DNA from: Acidobacteriota bacterium
GTDB taxonomy: Bacteria; Acidobacteriota; Blastocatellia; RBC074
Assembly (NCBI GenBank): GCA_018269055.1
Contig: JAFDVI010000015.1
Span: forward strand, 64,618-128,617
DNA: 64,000 nt
Direction of reading: 5' to 3'
Shown one piece after another: positions 27,516 to 34,464 of the stretch. How positions within the stretch are numbered: the stretch's first letter is position 1; every line of letters begins with the position of its first letter. The position numbers and the translations under genes are program-made. The notes below the pieces were generated by a model. That model saw only the letters and a program-made list of their open reading frames with translations. It made no database searches and was not told the DNA's origin.

Positions 27516-27809
27516 CTACCGGGTCAATTCAGGGTTTTTGTTGTTCAGCATCCGTCCGCCAACAATTTGCTCGTCGTTTTCCGCCGAAAGGTCATCAAGC
27601 GGTTCGGCCTCGAGTTCTTCGTCGTTGCTCACGGTTTCGTTGTGGTTGCTGTAGATACCGCCGCATTGCGTACACCATCCACTTCCTGGCCCGCCTTTGA
27701 TTTCAGCCAGTTGTTCATCGGTCAGGCTCAAATCGGTAAATTGAAAGAAATCTTCTTCGGCGTCTTCGCTGGTCAAATAATCAATCGTTTCGGTAGTTTG
27801 CTGGTTCAT
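27516..27809 (-). CDS. Putative secreted-peptide precursor with two tandem double-glycine leader modules
   Basis: 97 residues from an ATG with ggagg five bases upstream; a TTG further up is rejected. The first leader is acidic (residues 1-40) and ends in FTDLSLTDEQLAEIKGG. The segment after it starts PGSGWCTQCGG and then reaches NHNETVSNDEELEAEP, followed by a second leader LDDL...QIVGG (GG at 84-85, Leu-to-Gly spacing 10, two shorter than the others). The final segment is RMLNNKNPELTR. A CxxC pair could form a disulfide or bind metal. The NHNE motif is shared with the 169-residue precursor. Export by the C39 exporter is inferred. Confidence 0.72.
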   Translation of the reverse strand: MNQQTTETIDYLTSEDAEEDFFQFTDLSLTDEQLAEIKGGPGSGWCTQCGGIYSNHNETVSNDEELEAEPLDDLSAENDEQIVGGRMLNNKNPELTR

Positions 27810-27845
27810 TTCGACCTCCAATGGTTAAAAGTTCGTTTTCTATTC

Positions 27846-27863
27846 GCGCGAATCATTTCGCGC
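27846..27863 (-). promoter_or_regulatory. 5'-UTR hairpin before the two-module precursor gene
   Basis: gcgcgaa-tcat-ttcgcgc is a perfect 7-bp stem with a 4-nt loop, placed directly after the promoter-like motif and overlapping its GAGCGCG tail. Confidence 0.45.
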
Positions 27864-27918
27864 TCATCCGTGAAGGCGAAAAGGATCGGCGAAAGCTATC
27901 AGCCAAAAAAGTTATTTT
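27859..27918 (-). promoter_or_regulatory. Island promoter motif, copy C (divergent pair, left arm)
   Basis: GATAGCTTT (27892-27900), 13 nt, CGCCTT (27873-27878), then CACGGATGAGCGCG on the minus strand. The A/T tract at 27905-27918 is shared with copy D on the opposite strand, so the precursor gene and the parvulin gene fire divergently from one centre. Confidence 0.7.
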
Positions 27919-27956
27919 CGGATGATAGTTTTGCTGGAGAGTTTGCGCCTTAACAG
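27905..27956 (+). promoter_or_regulatory. Island promoter motif, copy D (divergent pair, right arm)
   Basis: aaaaaagttatttt, then GATAGTTTT (27924-27932), 13 nt, CGCCTT (27946-27951), AACAGA. The parvulin start codon is 43 nt after the last element. Confidence 0.7.
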
Positions 27957-27993
27957 AAGAAGAAACTGAAAAAGGAAACTGCCTGAAGGAGTA

Positions 27994-28956
27994 ATGACTT
28001 TGTTTGCGATCAACGAAACTGAATTTGGCTGGGCAGAAATCATCGCCGCCGCGCAAAGTTGGTGTGAGTCGCAACCTTTCGTTGCCGAAATTCAGGCGTC
28101 GCTGTCTTGTTTGCGCTGCGCGGCAGAGACCGGCCAGGGGCTTTCTGCGCAAGCGGTCAAGGAAGAATTGACGGCGTTTCGATACGCGCACAATTTGATT
28201 AGCGCTGATGAAACGAAGCTTTGGTTATGTCGTTGGCAAATGCCTTTTGATGAATTGACGAACTACCTGCGCGGCAAATTGCTGCGTCAGAAATGGACAG
28301 ATCGGCTGAACGAAATCATAGCGGCGCATCCTGTCAGTAATGAAGAAGTTACAGCCGTTTTCAGGCATCACGCCATTTGCGCCGACAAGCTCGGCGATTG
28401 GGCGTTGAAGCTGGCCGGACACGCGGCAATTGCCGCCAAGTCCGGTTCATTCGATGTGAGCGGCCAAAGTCAGCGTCTTTTGGCACCACGCGATCTGGTC
28501 GCTTACATCGAAACTGAGTTTGAACGCGAACGGCGACAAATCATCACTCCGAAATTGATCGAAACCAAAATTGCGGATCACCGATTGGATTGGATTCGGT
28601 TTGATTGCCGCTGTTTGTGGTTTGCCGACGAACGCATTGCGCGCGAAGCCGTCTGGTGCGTGACCGAAGATGGATTATCGCTGGACGAAGTCGCCGCCAG
28701 CGCACATGCCGAAATCCGCCAGTGGAATTTTTACCTGGACGAAATCGAAGCCGGAATGCGTCCGCATTTTCTGGCCGCAAGGCCGGGTGATTTGCTGGGG
28801 CCGTTGAAATTGCGCAAGGCCTTTCCGTTGTTCTCCCTGACGGAAAAGAAAATGCCTGCATCGGACGATCCGCAAATTCGCCAGCGCGCCGAACAGGCGA
28901 TTCTTCGGGGCTGGATGGATCAGGCGATCAATGAACGAGTGAAGTGGATGGTGTAA
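27994..28956 (+). CDS. Cytoplasmic parvulin-like (PpiC/SurA-type) protein
   Basis: 320 residues with gaagga upstream and no signal peptide. The N-terminal half is helical and resembles SurA-type chaperone segments (ELTAFRYAHNLISADETKLWL...YLRGKLLRQKW). The C-terminal third resembles a divergent parvulin domain: ARPGDLLGPLKLRKAFPLFSLTEKK corresponds to the closing PGdllGPi...y.l strand pattern. From memory, such proteins often accompany C39-peptidase ABC exporters in other phyla, where they may hold leaderless or leader-bearing peptides in the cytoplasm. It shares the island promoter motif and is followed by the exporter gene on the same strand. Whether it has isomerase activity cannot be read. 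Confidence 0.65.
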   Translation: MTLFAINETEFGWAEIIAAAQSWCESQPFVAEIQASLSCLRCAAETGQGLSAQAVKEELTAFRYAHNLISADETKLWLCRWQMPFDELTNYLRGKLLRQKWTDRLNEIIAAHPVSNEEVTAVFRHHAICADKLGDWALKLAGHAAIAAKSGSFDVSGQSQRLLAPRDLVAYIETEFERERRQIITPKLIETKIADHRLDWIRFDCRCLWFADERIAREAVWCVTEDGLSLDEVAASAHAEIRQWNFYLDEIEAGMRPHFLAARPGDLLGPLKLRKAFPLFSLTEKKMPASDDPQIRQRAEQAILRGWMDQAINERVKWMV

Positions 28957-29086
28957 ATGAGGCGAGGTTTCAACGCAAAGGATCGAGGGGACAAAGATAC
29001 AAAGATACAACGGCAAGGCTTTAATATCAGCGTTGATCCTTTGACCCGGCGTTCCTTTGTGTTGATTTCTGTGATCGGAGGATTAA

Positions 29087-32000
29087 ATGGGCGACAAACG
29101 CGTAACGCTGGAAGAATTGCCGATGATGATGTTTTTGCCGGAGGAACTGAAACGGCTGGTGATGGATTGTTTTGTGCCGGCGAGTTTCGGATTTGGTGGC
29201 GAAATCATTCGCGAAGGCGAAGAGACCGACGCGGTGTATGTGCTGGCAGAAGGTCGCGCGCGCATGGTCAAACGCGGAGACAAAGGAGAAGAAGTTCCGC
29301 TGGCCGCACTGAAACCCGGCGAAACCTTTGGCGCAACCGGCCTGCTCGCCCCTTCTTTGGTGGGCAAACGCACGACCACCGTCCGCGCCAGCAGCGATGT
29401 ACGGGCATACAAACTCGACCCTCAGCTTTTCCAGGCCTTGCTGGCAAATCATCCCGAAGTGAAACGGTATTTTGAGATTGAACAGCGCCATCGGCAATTG
29501 GCCAACTTCATCAAACTGTACACGCCGCTGGCCAAACTTCCGGTGGAAGCCTTGAAGCTGCTGGCGCTGGAAGCGGAAACAATTTCCGTCAAAACGGGGG
29601 AGACCGTTGTCAAGGAGGGTGACGCTGTCGGCCCGATGTATATTGTCGAAGAAGGCCGGTTGAAAGTGTGGGAATCGCAGGGCGCGCGGCGGCGCGAAAT
29701 CGCCTACTTGCGCAAAGGTGATTTGTTTGGCGAACTTTCCATCGCGCGAAATCAACCGCGTCGCGCGACGGTGGAAGCGATGACGGATTGCCGCCTGTTT
29801 CGCATCAACGAAACGACTTTTGGCAAATTTTACGCCCGTTTCCCGGAGTTCAAGACAAAGATCGAAGAGCGCATCGCCGGGTATGAATACAAAAAGACTG
29901 CGCGGTTGCCGCTGGATTTTGCCCAGGAAGTTTTGCCCGCCAACGCCGAACCCGTTGAACAGGTCAGCCCGCTGCAACTGGACGAGCGCAAAACCGCCGC
30001 ACAACTGGGGCCGTTCGCCACCGAAGACGGCCATTTCGTGAAAGGCAAACGCGTTCGAAGCTTTCCGCACGTCAAACAAATTGACGAAATGGATTGCGGC
30101 GCAGCCAGTCTGGCAATGGTTTGCCGCCATTTTGGCCGCAATGTTTCGATCACGCGCATTCGCCAGGTGGTTCACACGGCGACGGATGGAACCAGTTTGC
30201 GCGGCTTGTGTCACGGAGCCGAAGCTCTTGGATTGGCTGCGCGTTCGGTCAAAGCTTCGAAAAGCAACGTGGCGCAAATGCCGCTTCCCGCGATTCTTCA
30301 CTGGAACAATTATCATTGGGTTGTGCTGTTTGACGTGAACGATACGCACGCCTGGATTGCCGACCCTGCCACTTCCATTCGCAAAATCACGCGCAAAGAA
30401 CTGGACGAAAAATGGAATGGGTACGCCGCCCTGTTTGATTACACCGCAAGCTTTGAACAAGCGCCGGAAACAAGAACGGGTTTTGGCTGGTTGGTGCCTT
30501 TCCTGAAACCGTTCACAGGTATTTTCGCCAAAGCGTTTGGGCTGGCTGTGATCGTCAGCGCGCTGCAAATGCTGCTGCCGGTTTTCACGCAAGTCATCGT
30601 GGACAGCGTGCTGGTCGAAAACGATTCCAATTTGCTGACAATGATGATCGGCGCGATGTTGGTCGTGCTGGTGTTTATGACCGTAGCCATGCTGGTGCAG
30701 CGCTATCTGCTCAGTTTTGTTGCCGTGCGGGTTGATTTTTCCTCGCTGGATTTCATCACGCGGCGCTTGCTGGCCTTGCCGCTCAGTTATTTCACGTCGC
30801 GTAAAACTGGCGATATACAGCGCCGCATCCAGGGCGTGCGGCAGGTGCGCGAATTTTTGGTGCAAAACGGCGTCAACGGACTGACTTCCGTTGCGCAGAT
30901 TGCCGCTGCCGTGACGCTGATGTTTTTTTATAGTCCGATGCTGGCCGCAGTCTTTCTTGCCGTTGCGCCGATGTATGCGGGCTTGATGCGCTATTCCAGC
31001 AAACGATTGGGGCCGATGTTCGACGAACTGGAAGAAGCCTACGGCAAATACTCTTCCCACCAGATTGACGCGATTAAAGGAATCGAGACCGTCAAGGCTT
31101 TGGGAGCGGAAAGCGCGTTGCGCGAAAAAATGCTCAACGAATTTCACGGCCTGGCCAAAAAACAGTTCAAATCGAATTTCCTGATGATGGGGTACGAAGG
31201 CGCTGTGCAAACGGTCGGCTTTCTTTCGATGGCAATGTTTCTGTTTGTCGCGGCCAATCGCGTCATGAGCGGAGAAATGACCATCGGCGCAATGGTTGCG
31301 TTCAATTCGCTTGTGGCAATGGCCAACGCGCCAATTCTGACGCTACTTTCGATGTGGGACAACTGGCAATTCGCGGCAGTGCTGCTGAATCGAATGAACG
31401 ACATTTTTGAGTCGGAACCGGAGCAGGGAAGCGATCATTCAAATCTGAAACCGGTTCGCAGTTTGGAAGGTCGCGTGCGATTGCAGAACATCAGCTTTCA
31501 ATATGGCGGGCCGGATTCAGCCAAAATTCTGGACGACATTTCGCTGGATGTTCCCGCAGGCAAAACCGTCGCCATCGTTGGCCGCAGCGGTTCAGGGAAA
31601 ACGACGCTGGTGAAGTGTCTGGCTGGAATGCTGGAACCGACCAGCGGAGCAATTTTCTTTGACGATGTCGAGCAAAAGAAACTTCGCTATCGCGATTTAC
31701 GCCGCAAGATCGGTTTTGTGCTGCAGGAAAATTATCTGTTCGACGAAACCATCGTCAAAAACATCGCCTTCGGCGAAGAAGAGCCGGACACAGATCAAGT
31801 CATTTGGGCGGCCAAGGTCGCCAACGCGCATGAGTTTGTGGATCGCTTGCCACTGGGCTATGAAACACGCGTCGGGGAAACGGGCATTGTGCTTTCCGGC
31901 GGTCAACGCCAGCGATTGGCCATTGCCCGCGCCGTGTATAACAAACCACCAATTCTGATTTTCGACGAAGCGACTTCGGCGCTGGACACCGAATCGGAAA

Positions 32001-32200
32001 AAGCCGTCAAAGAAAACATGAATCAACTTTTCAAAAGTCGCACTTCATTCGTCATCGCGCACCGCCTGAGCACCATCCGCGACGCCGACCTGATTCTGGT
32101 CATCGAAAAGGGAAAGCTGGTCGAGCAGGGAACGCACGAAGAATTGATGGCGCGGCAAGGGCTGTATTACTACCTCAGCAGCCAGCAGCTTGGATTGTAA
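29087..32200 (+). CDS. Peptidase-containing ABC exporter with two N-terminal cyclic-nucleotide-binding domains
   Basis: 1037 residues. A divergent cNMP-type domain covers about 15-125 and a second about 150-265, the latter with canonical GELSIARNQPRRATVEA (Glu216). The C39 double-glycine peptidase (about 325-460) has Cys337 in DEMDCGAAS, His410 in NNYHW and Asp426 in IADPA. Six membrane segments lie at about 480-770. The ATPase domain has Walker A GRSGSGKTT (832 on), signature LSGGQRQR and Walker B ILIFDEATSALD. The plan resembles cyanobacterial HetC-like exporters. It should cut precursors after GG and export the rest with the HlyD protein. The cNMP domains suggest gating by cyclic nucleotides. 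Confidence 0.93.
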   Translation: MGDKRVTLEELPMMMFLPEELKRLVMDCFVPASFGFGGEIIREGEETDAVYVLAEGRARMVKRGDKGEEVPLAALKPGETFGATGLLAPSLVGKRTTTVRASSDVRAYKLDPQLFQALLANHPEVKRYFEIEQRHRQLANFIKLYTPLAKLPVEALKLLALEAETISVKTGETVVKEGDAVGPMYIVEEGRLKVWESQGARRREIAYLRKGDLFGELSIARNQPRRATVEAMTDCRLFRINETTFGKFYARFPEFKTKIEERIAGYEYKKTARLPLDFAQEVLPANAEPVEQVSPLQLDERKTAAQLGPFATEDGHFVKGKRVRSFPHVKQIDEMDCGAASLAMVCRHFGRNVSITRIRQVVHTATDGTSLRGLCHGAEALGLAARSVKASKSNVAQMPLPAILHWNNYHWVVLFDVNDTHAWIADPATSIRKITRKELDEKWNGYAALFDYTASFEQAPETRTGFGWLVPFLKPFTGIFAKAFGLAVIVSALQMLLPVFTQVIVDSVLVENDSNLLTMMIGAMLVVLVFMTVAMLVQRYLLSFVAVRVDFSSLDFITRRLLALPLSYFTSRKTGDIQRRIQGVRQVREFLVQNGVNGLTSVAQIAAAVTLMFFYSPMLAAVFLAVAPMYAGLMRYSSKRLGPMFDELEEAYGKYSSHQIDAIKGIETVKALGAESALREKMLNEFHGLAKKQFKSNFLMMGYEGAVQTVGFLSMAMFLFVAANRVMSGEMTIGAMVAFNSLVAMANAPILTLLSMWDNWQFAAVLLNRMNDIFESEPEQGSDHSNLKPVRSLEGRVRLQNISFQYGGPDSAKILDDISLDVPAGKTVAIVGRSGSGKTTLVKCLAGMLEPTSGAIFFDDVEQKKLRYRDLRRKIGFVLQENYLFDETIVKNIAFGEEEPDTDQVIWAAKVANAHEFVDRLPLGYETRVGETGIVLSGGQRQRLAIARAVYNKPPILIFDEATSALDTESEKAVKENMNQLFKSRTSFVIAHRLSTIRDADLILVIEKGKLVEQGTHEELMARQGLYYYLSSQQLGL

Positions 32201-32230
32201 AATCTCGTTTTCCTTCGCTGAGCATTGTGA

Positions 32231-32263
32231 GGCGGCCTGTCAAATGGCCGCCTTAAATTTTTT
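32231..32263 (+). terminator. Intrinsic terminator after the exporter gene
   Basis: ggcggcc-tgtcaaat-ggccgcc followed by ttaaattttttt-like sequence, 30 bp after the exporter stop. Its T-run doubles as the A/T tract of promoter copy E. Confidence 0.85.
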
Positions 32264-32313
32264 AGCAGAGAGATAGTTTTTCTGAGTGAACTGCGCCTTT
32301 GAAAGTGAGCGCG
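32255..32313 (+). promoter_or_regulatory. Island promoter motif, copy E
   Basis: aaatttttt, then GATAGTTTT (32272-32280), 13 nt, CGCCTT (32294-32299), then TGAAAGTGAGCGCG. The methyltransferase start codon is 70 nt downstream. The leader RNA can form GCGC stems (32309-32312 with 32321-32324, or ctgcgc 32291-32296 with gcgcag 32321-32326). Confidence 0.7.
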
Positions 32314-32368
32314 ATTGAAAGCGCAGCAAAGAAAAACCGAAAACCTATTTCTCTCGGAGGAAATCGCA

Positions 32369-33295
32369 ATGAACAATTTGAGCATACGGAGCAGAGACTT
32401 ATTCGACAACGCTTACGCGCGGATCAACGGCTTTCAGGTCTTGCAGGGGATGACGGAATTGGTCGCCGGACTGCATGGTTTGCGCAGCCAAACCAGTGCC
32501 GATGAATGGCGCAGGTTTGCGCAGCAGGATTGCCTGGCGCATCCCATCAAATCCTTGTTGCACCAGGACCCGATGACGCGCCGCGCGTTTGAAAAGCCGC
32601 GCGGGTATGCCGGCGATGCCGACTTGCTGGATTTGATTTACGGCTTGCGCCCGGTTTCGGCGGAAACGTCCAGCATCGGCGCGGCGATTTATGGTTTCAC
32701 CGTGCAAGCGCCAGCCGCGACCGCCGTGCGTGTGCGCTGCGAAATGCTCGCCAACAAGATTGACGAAGTCGCTGCGGAAATCGAAAACCCGCGTATTCTG
32801 TCGGTCGCTTGCGGCCATTTGCGCGAAGCCCAACGGTCGAAAGCCGTAGCTGAAAAGCGCGTCGGGGATTATTTCGCGCTGGATCAGGACAAAACCAGTT
32901 TGGAAACCGTCCAGCGCGAACAAGCGCCGCGCGGCATTACGCCCGTGCACGGATCGGTGAAAAGCATTCTGAAAAACGAAACGAATTTTTCCGATCTCGA
33001 TCTGGTGTATTCCACAGGGCTTTACGATTACCTGCCGCAGCCCGTGGCGACCAGCTTGACCAGCCGGTTGTTTTCGATGCTCAAACCAGGCGGGCGTTTG
33101 GTGCTGGTCAATCTGCTGCCAGGATTCGCAAGTCTCGGTTACATGGAAACCTTTATGGGCTGGCCGATGATTTACCGTAGCGACGAAGAAATGGCCGATG
33201 TCGCTTCGGGGCTGTCGGTTGAACAAGTCGCCAGCAAGCAGCTTTACCACGACACCCACAACCACGTGGTGTTCCTGGAAGTCGAAAAACAATAA
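32369..33295 (+). CDS. Class I SAM-dependent methyltransferase, copy 1
   Basis: 308 residues from an ATG with ggagg upstream. An N-terminal helical part (1-75) precedes the conserved RRAFEKPRGYAGDADLLDLIYG. The SAM-binding region is RILSVACGHLREAQ near residue 145, followed by ALDQDKTSL (acidic loop) and YSTGLYDYLP. MLKPGGRLVLVN is the usual motif III. The KPRGYAGD segment recalls methyltransferases annotated for fatty-acid methyl ester signals (PhcB-like), but that is uncertain. It is the same length as the next gene and clearly paralogous. The island promoter motif links it to the peptide precursors; the peptides, lipids or quorum signals are all possible substrates. Confidence 0.78.
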   Translation: MNNLSIRSRDLFDNAYARINGFQVLQGMTELVAGLHGLRSQTSADEWRRFAQQDCLAHPIKSLLHQDPMTRRAFEKPRGYAGDADLLDLIYGLRPVSAETSSIGAAIYGFTVQAPAATAVRVRCEMLANKIDEVAAEIENPRILSVACGHLREAQRSKAVAEKRVGDYFALDQDKTSLETVQREQAPRGITPVHGSVKSILKNETNFSDLDLVYSTGLYDYLPQPVATSLTSRLFSMLKPGGRLVLVNLLPGFASLGYMETFMGWPMIYRSDEEMADVASGLSVEQVASKQLYHDTHNHVVFLEVEKQ

Positions 33296-33297
33296 CG

Positions 33298-33357
33298 AAA
33301 AAATTTTGCCGAACTGATGGGTTTCTCCTTTTGACGGCGCATGTACGAGTGAAGGCG
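33298..33357 (+). promoter_or_regulatory. Island promoter motif, copy F (degenerate)
   Basis: aaaaaatttt, then GATGGGTTT (33316-33324), 13 nt, CGCATG (33338-33343), then TACGAGTGAAGGCG. Spacing is kept but several bases differ. cgagtg (33346-33351) can pair with cactcg (33371-33376). Confidence 0.45.
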
Positions 33358-33433
33358 AAAATGATGCTTGCACTCGCAACGTGCCAGTGTAAGCGAACTG
33401 AAAAGTTGGCTTCATTCAATAGGAGGAACCGCA

Positions 33434-34360
33434 ATGAATGGTTTGTATCATCAGGGGCTGCAATTGTTTAACGGCGTGTACGATCAAATTTCCAATCATC
33501 GGGTTGCTGCTGGAATGCAGAATCTGTTTTCCGGCTTGTCGCAGTTGAAACGCGAAGCTGACACCGATGAATGGCACGCATTTGCCAATCGCGATTGGAA
33601 GTCTCACCCGGTCAAGGCGTTGGTTCATCAAGACCCGCTGACTCGTCGGGCATTTGAAAAACCGCGTGGGTATGCAGGAGATGCGGAGCTGATTGATTTC
33701 ATCTATGGCCTGCGCGACCTGCCACAGACGTCCAGCATCGGAGCAGCCATTTATGGACACATGTTCGAAGCCACTGCCGCCAAAGCCGTTCGTGCTCGCA
33801 GGGACATCCTGGCGGAGCGATTGGATGCGATTGCGGATCAGGTTGAACAGCCGCGAGTGCTGGCGATTGCCTGCGGACATTTGCGCGAAGCGCAAAAATC
33901 GCGCGCCGTTGCCGAAGGCCGCATTGGCGAATTTATCGGATTGGATCAGGACCGTATCAGCCTGGCATTGCTGGAACAGGAACAATGCGGGTTCGGCGTC
34001 AAGCCGGTTCACGGGTCAGTCAGATCCATTTTGAAAGGCGAAACGTCGTTTGCAGATTTCGACTTCGTGTATTCCACAGGGCTTTACGATTATCTGCCAC
34101 AATCCGTGGCCACCGATTTGACGACGAAATTGTTCGAAATGCTCAAACCGGGCGGGCAATTGCTGGTCGCAAACTTTCTGACCGGCGTGCCGGATGTTGG
34201 CTATATGGAAACCTTTATGGGCTGGCCGTTGATTTACCGCACAGACGAGGAATTGGCGGATGTGGCTTCGGGCATTGACCAAACACAAATCGCTGATTGT
34301 CGGACGTTCCGCGATCCGCTGCAGAACATTGTGTTTCTGGAAGTAAAAAGGGATAGGTGA
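33434..34360 (+). CDS. Class I SAM-dependent methyltransferase, copy 2
   Basis: 308 residues from an ATG with aggagg upstream. It aligns over its whole length with the preceding methyltransferase, with well over half of the residues identical: RRAFEKPRGYAGDAELIDFIYG, ACGHLREAQKSRAVAEGRIG, PVHGSVRSILKGET, VYSTGLYDYLPQSVAT, GYMETFMGWPLIYR. This is a local tandem duplication, and the first 70 residues differ most, which may be where substrate choice lies. The promoter motif before it is degenerate, so it may depend partly on readthrough from copy 1. Confidence 0.78.
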   Translation: MNGLYHQGLQLFNGVYDQISNHRVAAGMQNLFSGLSQLKREADTDEWHAFANRDWKSHPVKALVHQDPLTRRAFEKPRGYAGDAELIDFIYGLRDLPQTSSIGAAIYGHMFEATAAKAVRARRDILAERLDAIADQVEQPRVLAIACGHLREAQKSRAVAEGRIGEFIGLDQDRISLALLEQEQCGFGVKPVHGSVRSILKGETSFADFDFVYSTGLYDYLPQSVATDLTTKLFEMLKPGGQLLVANFLTGVPDVGYMETFMGWPLIYRTDEELADVASGIDQTQIADCRTFRDPLQNIVFLEVKRDR

Positions 34361-34372
34361 CGCCGCGTTCAG

Positions 34373-34436
34373 GTTCAGAGTTCACGCTTCAGCGTGTTTG
34401 CTCGGAAAGCAGCACGCTGAAGCGTGAACTCTGAAC
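34373..34436. repeat. Inverted repeat element, copy 2 (24-bp arms)
   Basis: The same 24-bp arms as at 25020-25076 (34373-34396 and 34413-34436) surround a 16-nt loop. The loop read in reverse (ctgctttccgagcaaa) contains the ccgagca of copy 1, so the two copies are in opposite orientation. It lies between the second methyltransferase and the DevC-like permease. Confidence 0.85.
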
Positions 34437-34464
34437 AAGGTTATTGACCTGATAGGGAGAAATC

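Noticed and set aside
28960..29086. Possible inverted repeat between the parvulin and exporter genes
   Set aside because: cgcaaaggatc and gatcctttg-like stretches are present but pair poorly and have several mismatches; it is too weak to list as an element.
29027..31210. 727-codon open frame on the minus strand
   Set aside because: It is antisense to the C39 ABC exporter, whose domains and catalytic residues are all intact. The product is rich in H, Q, R and F without any fold signature.
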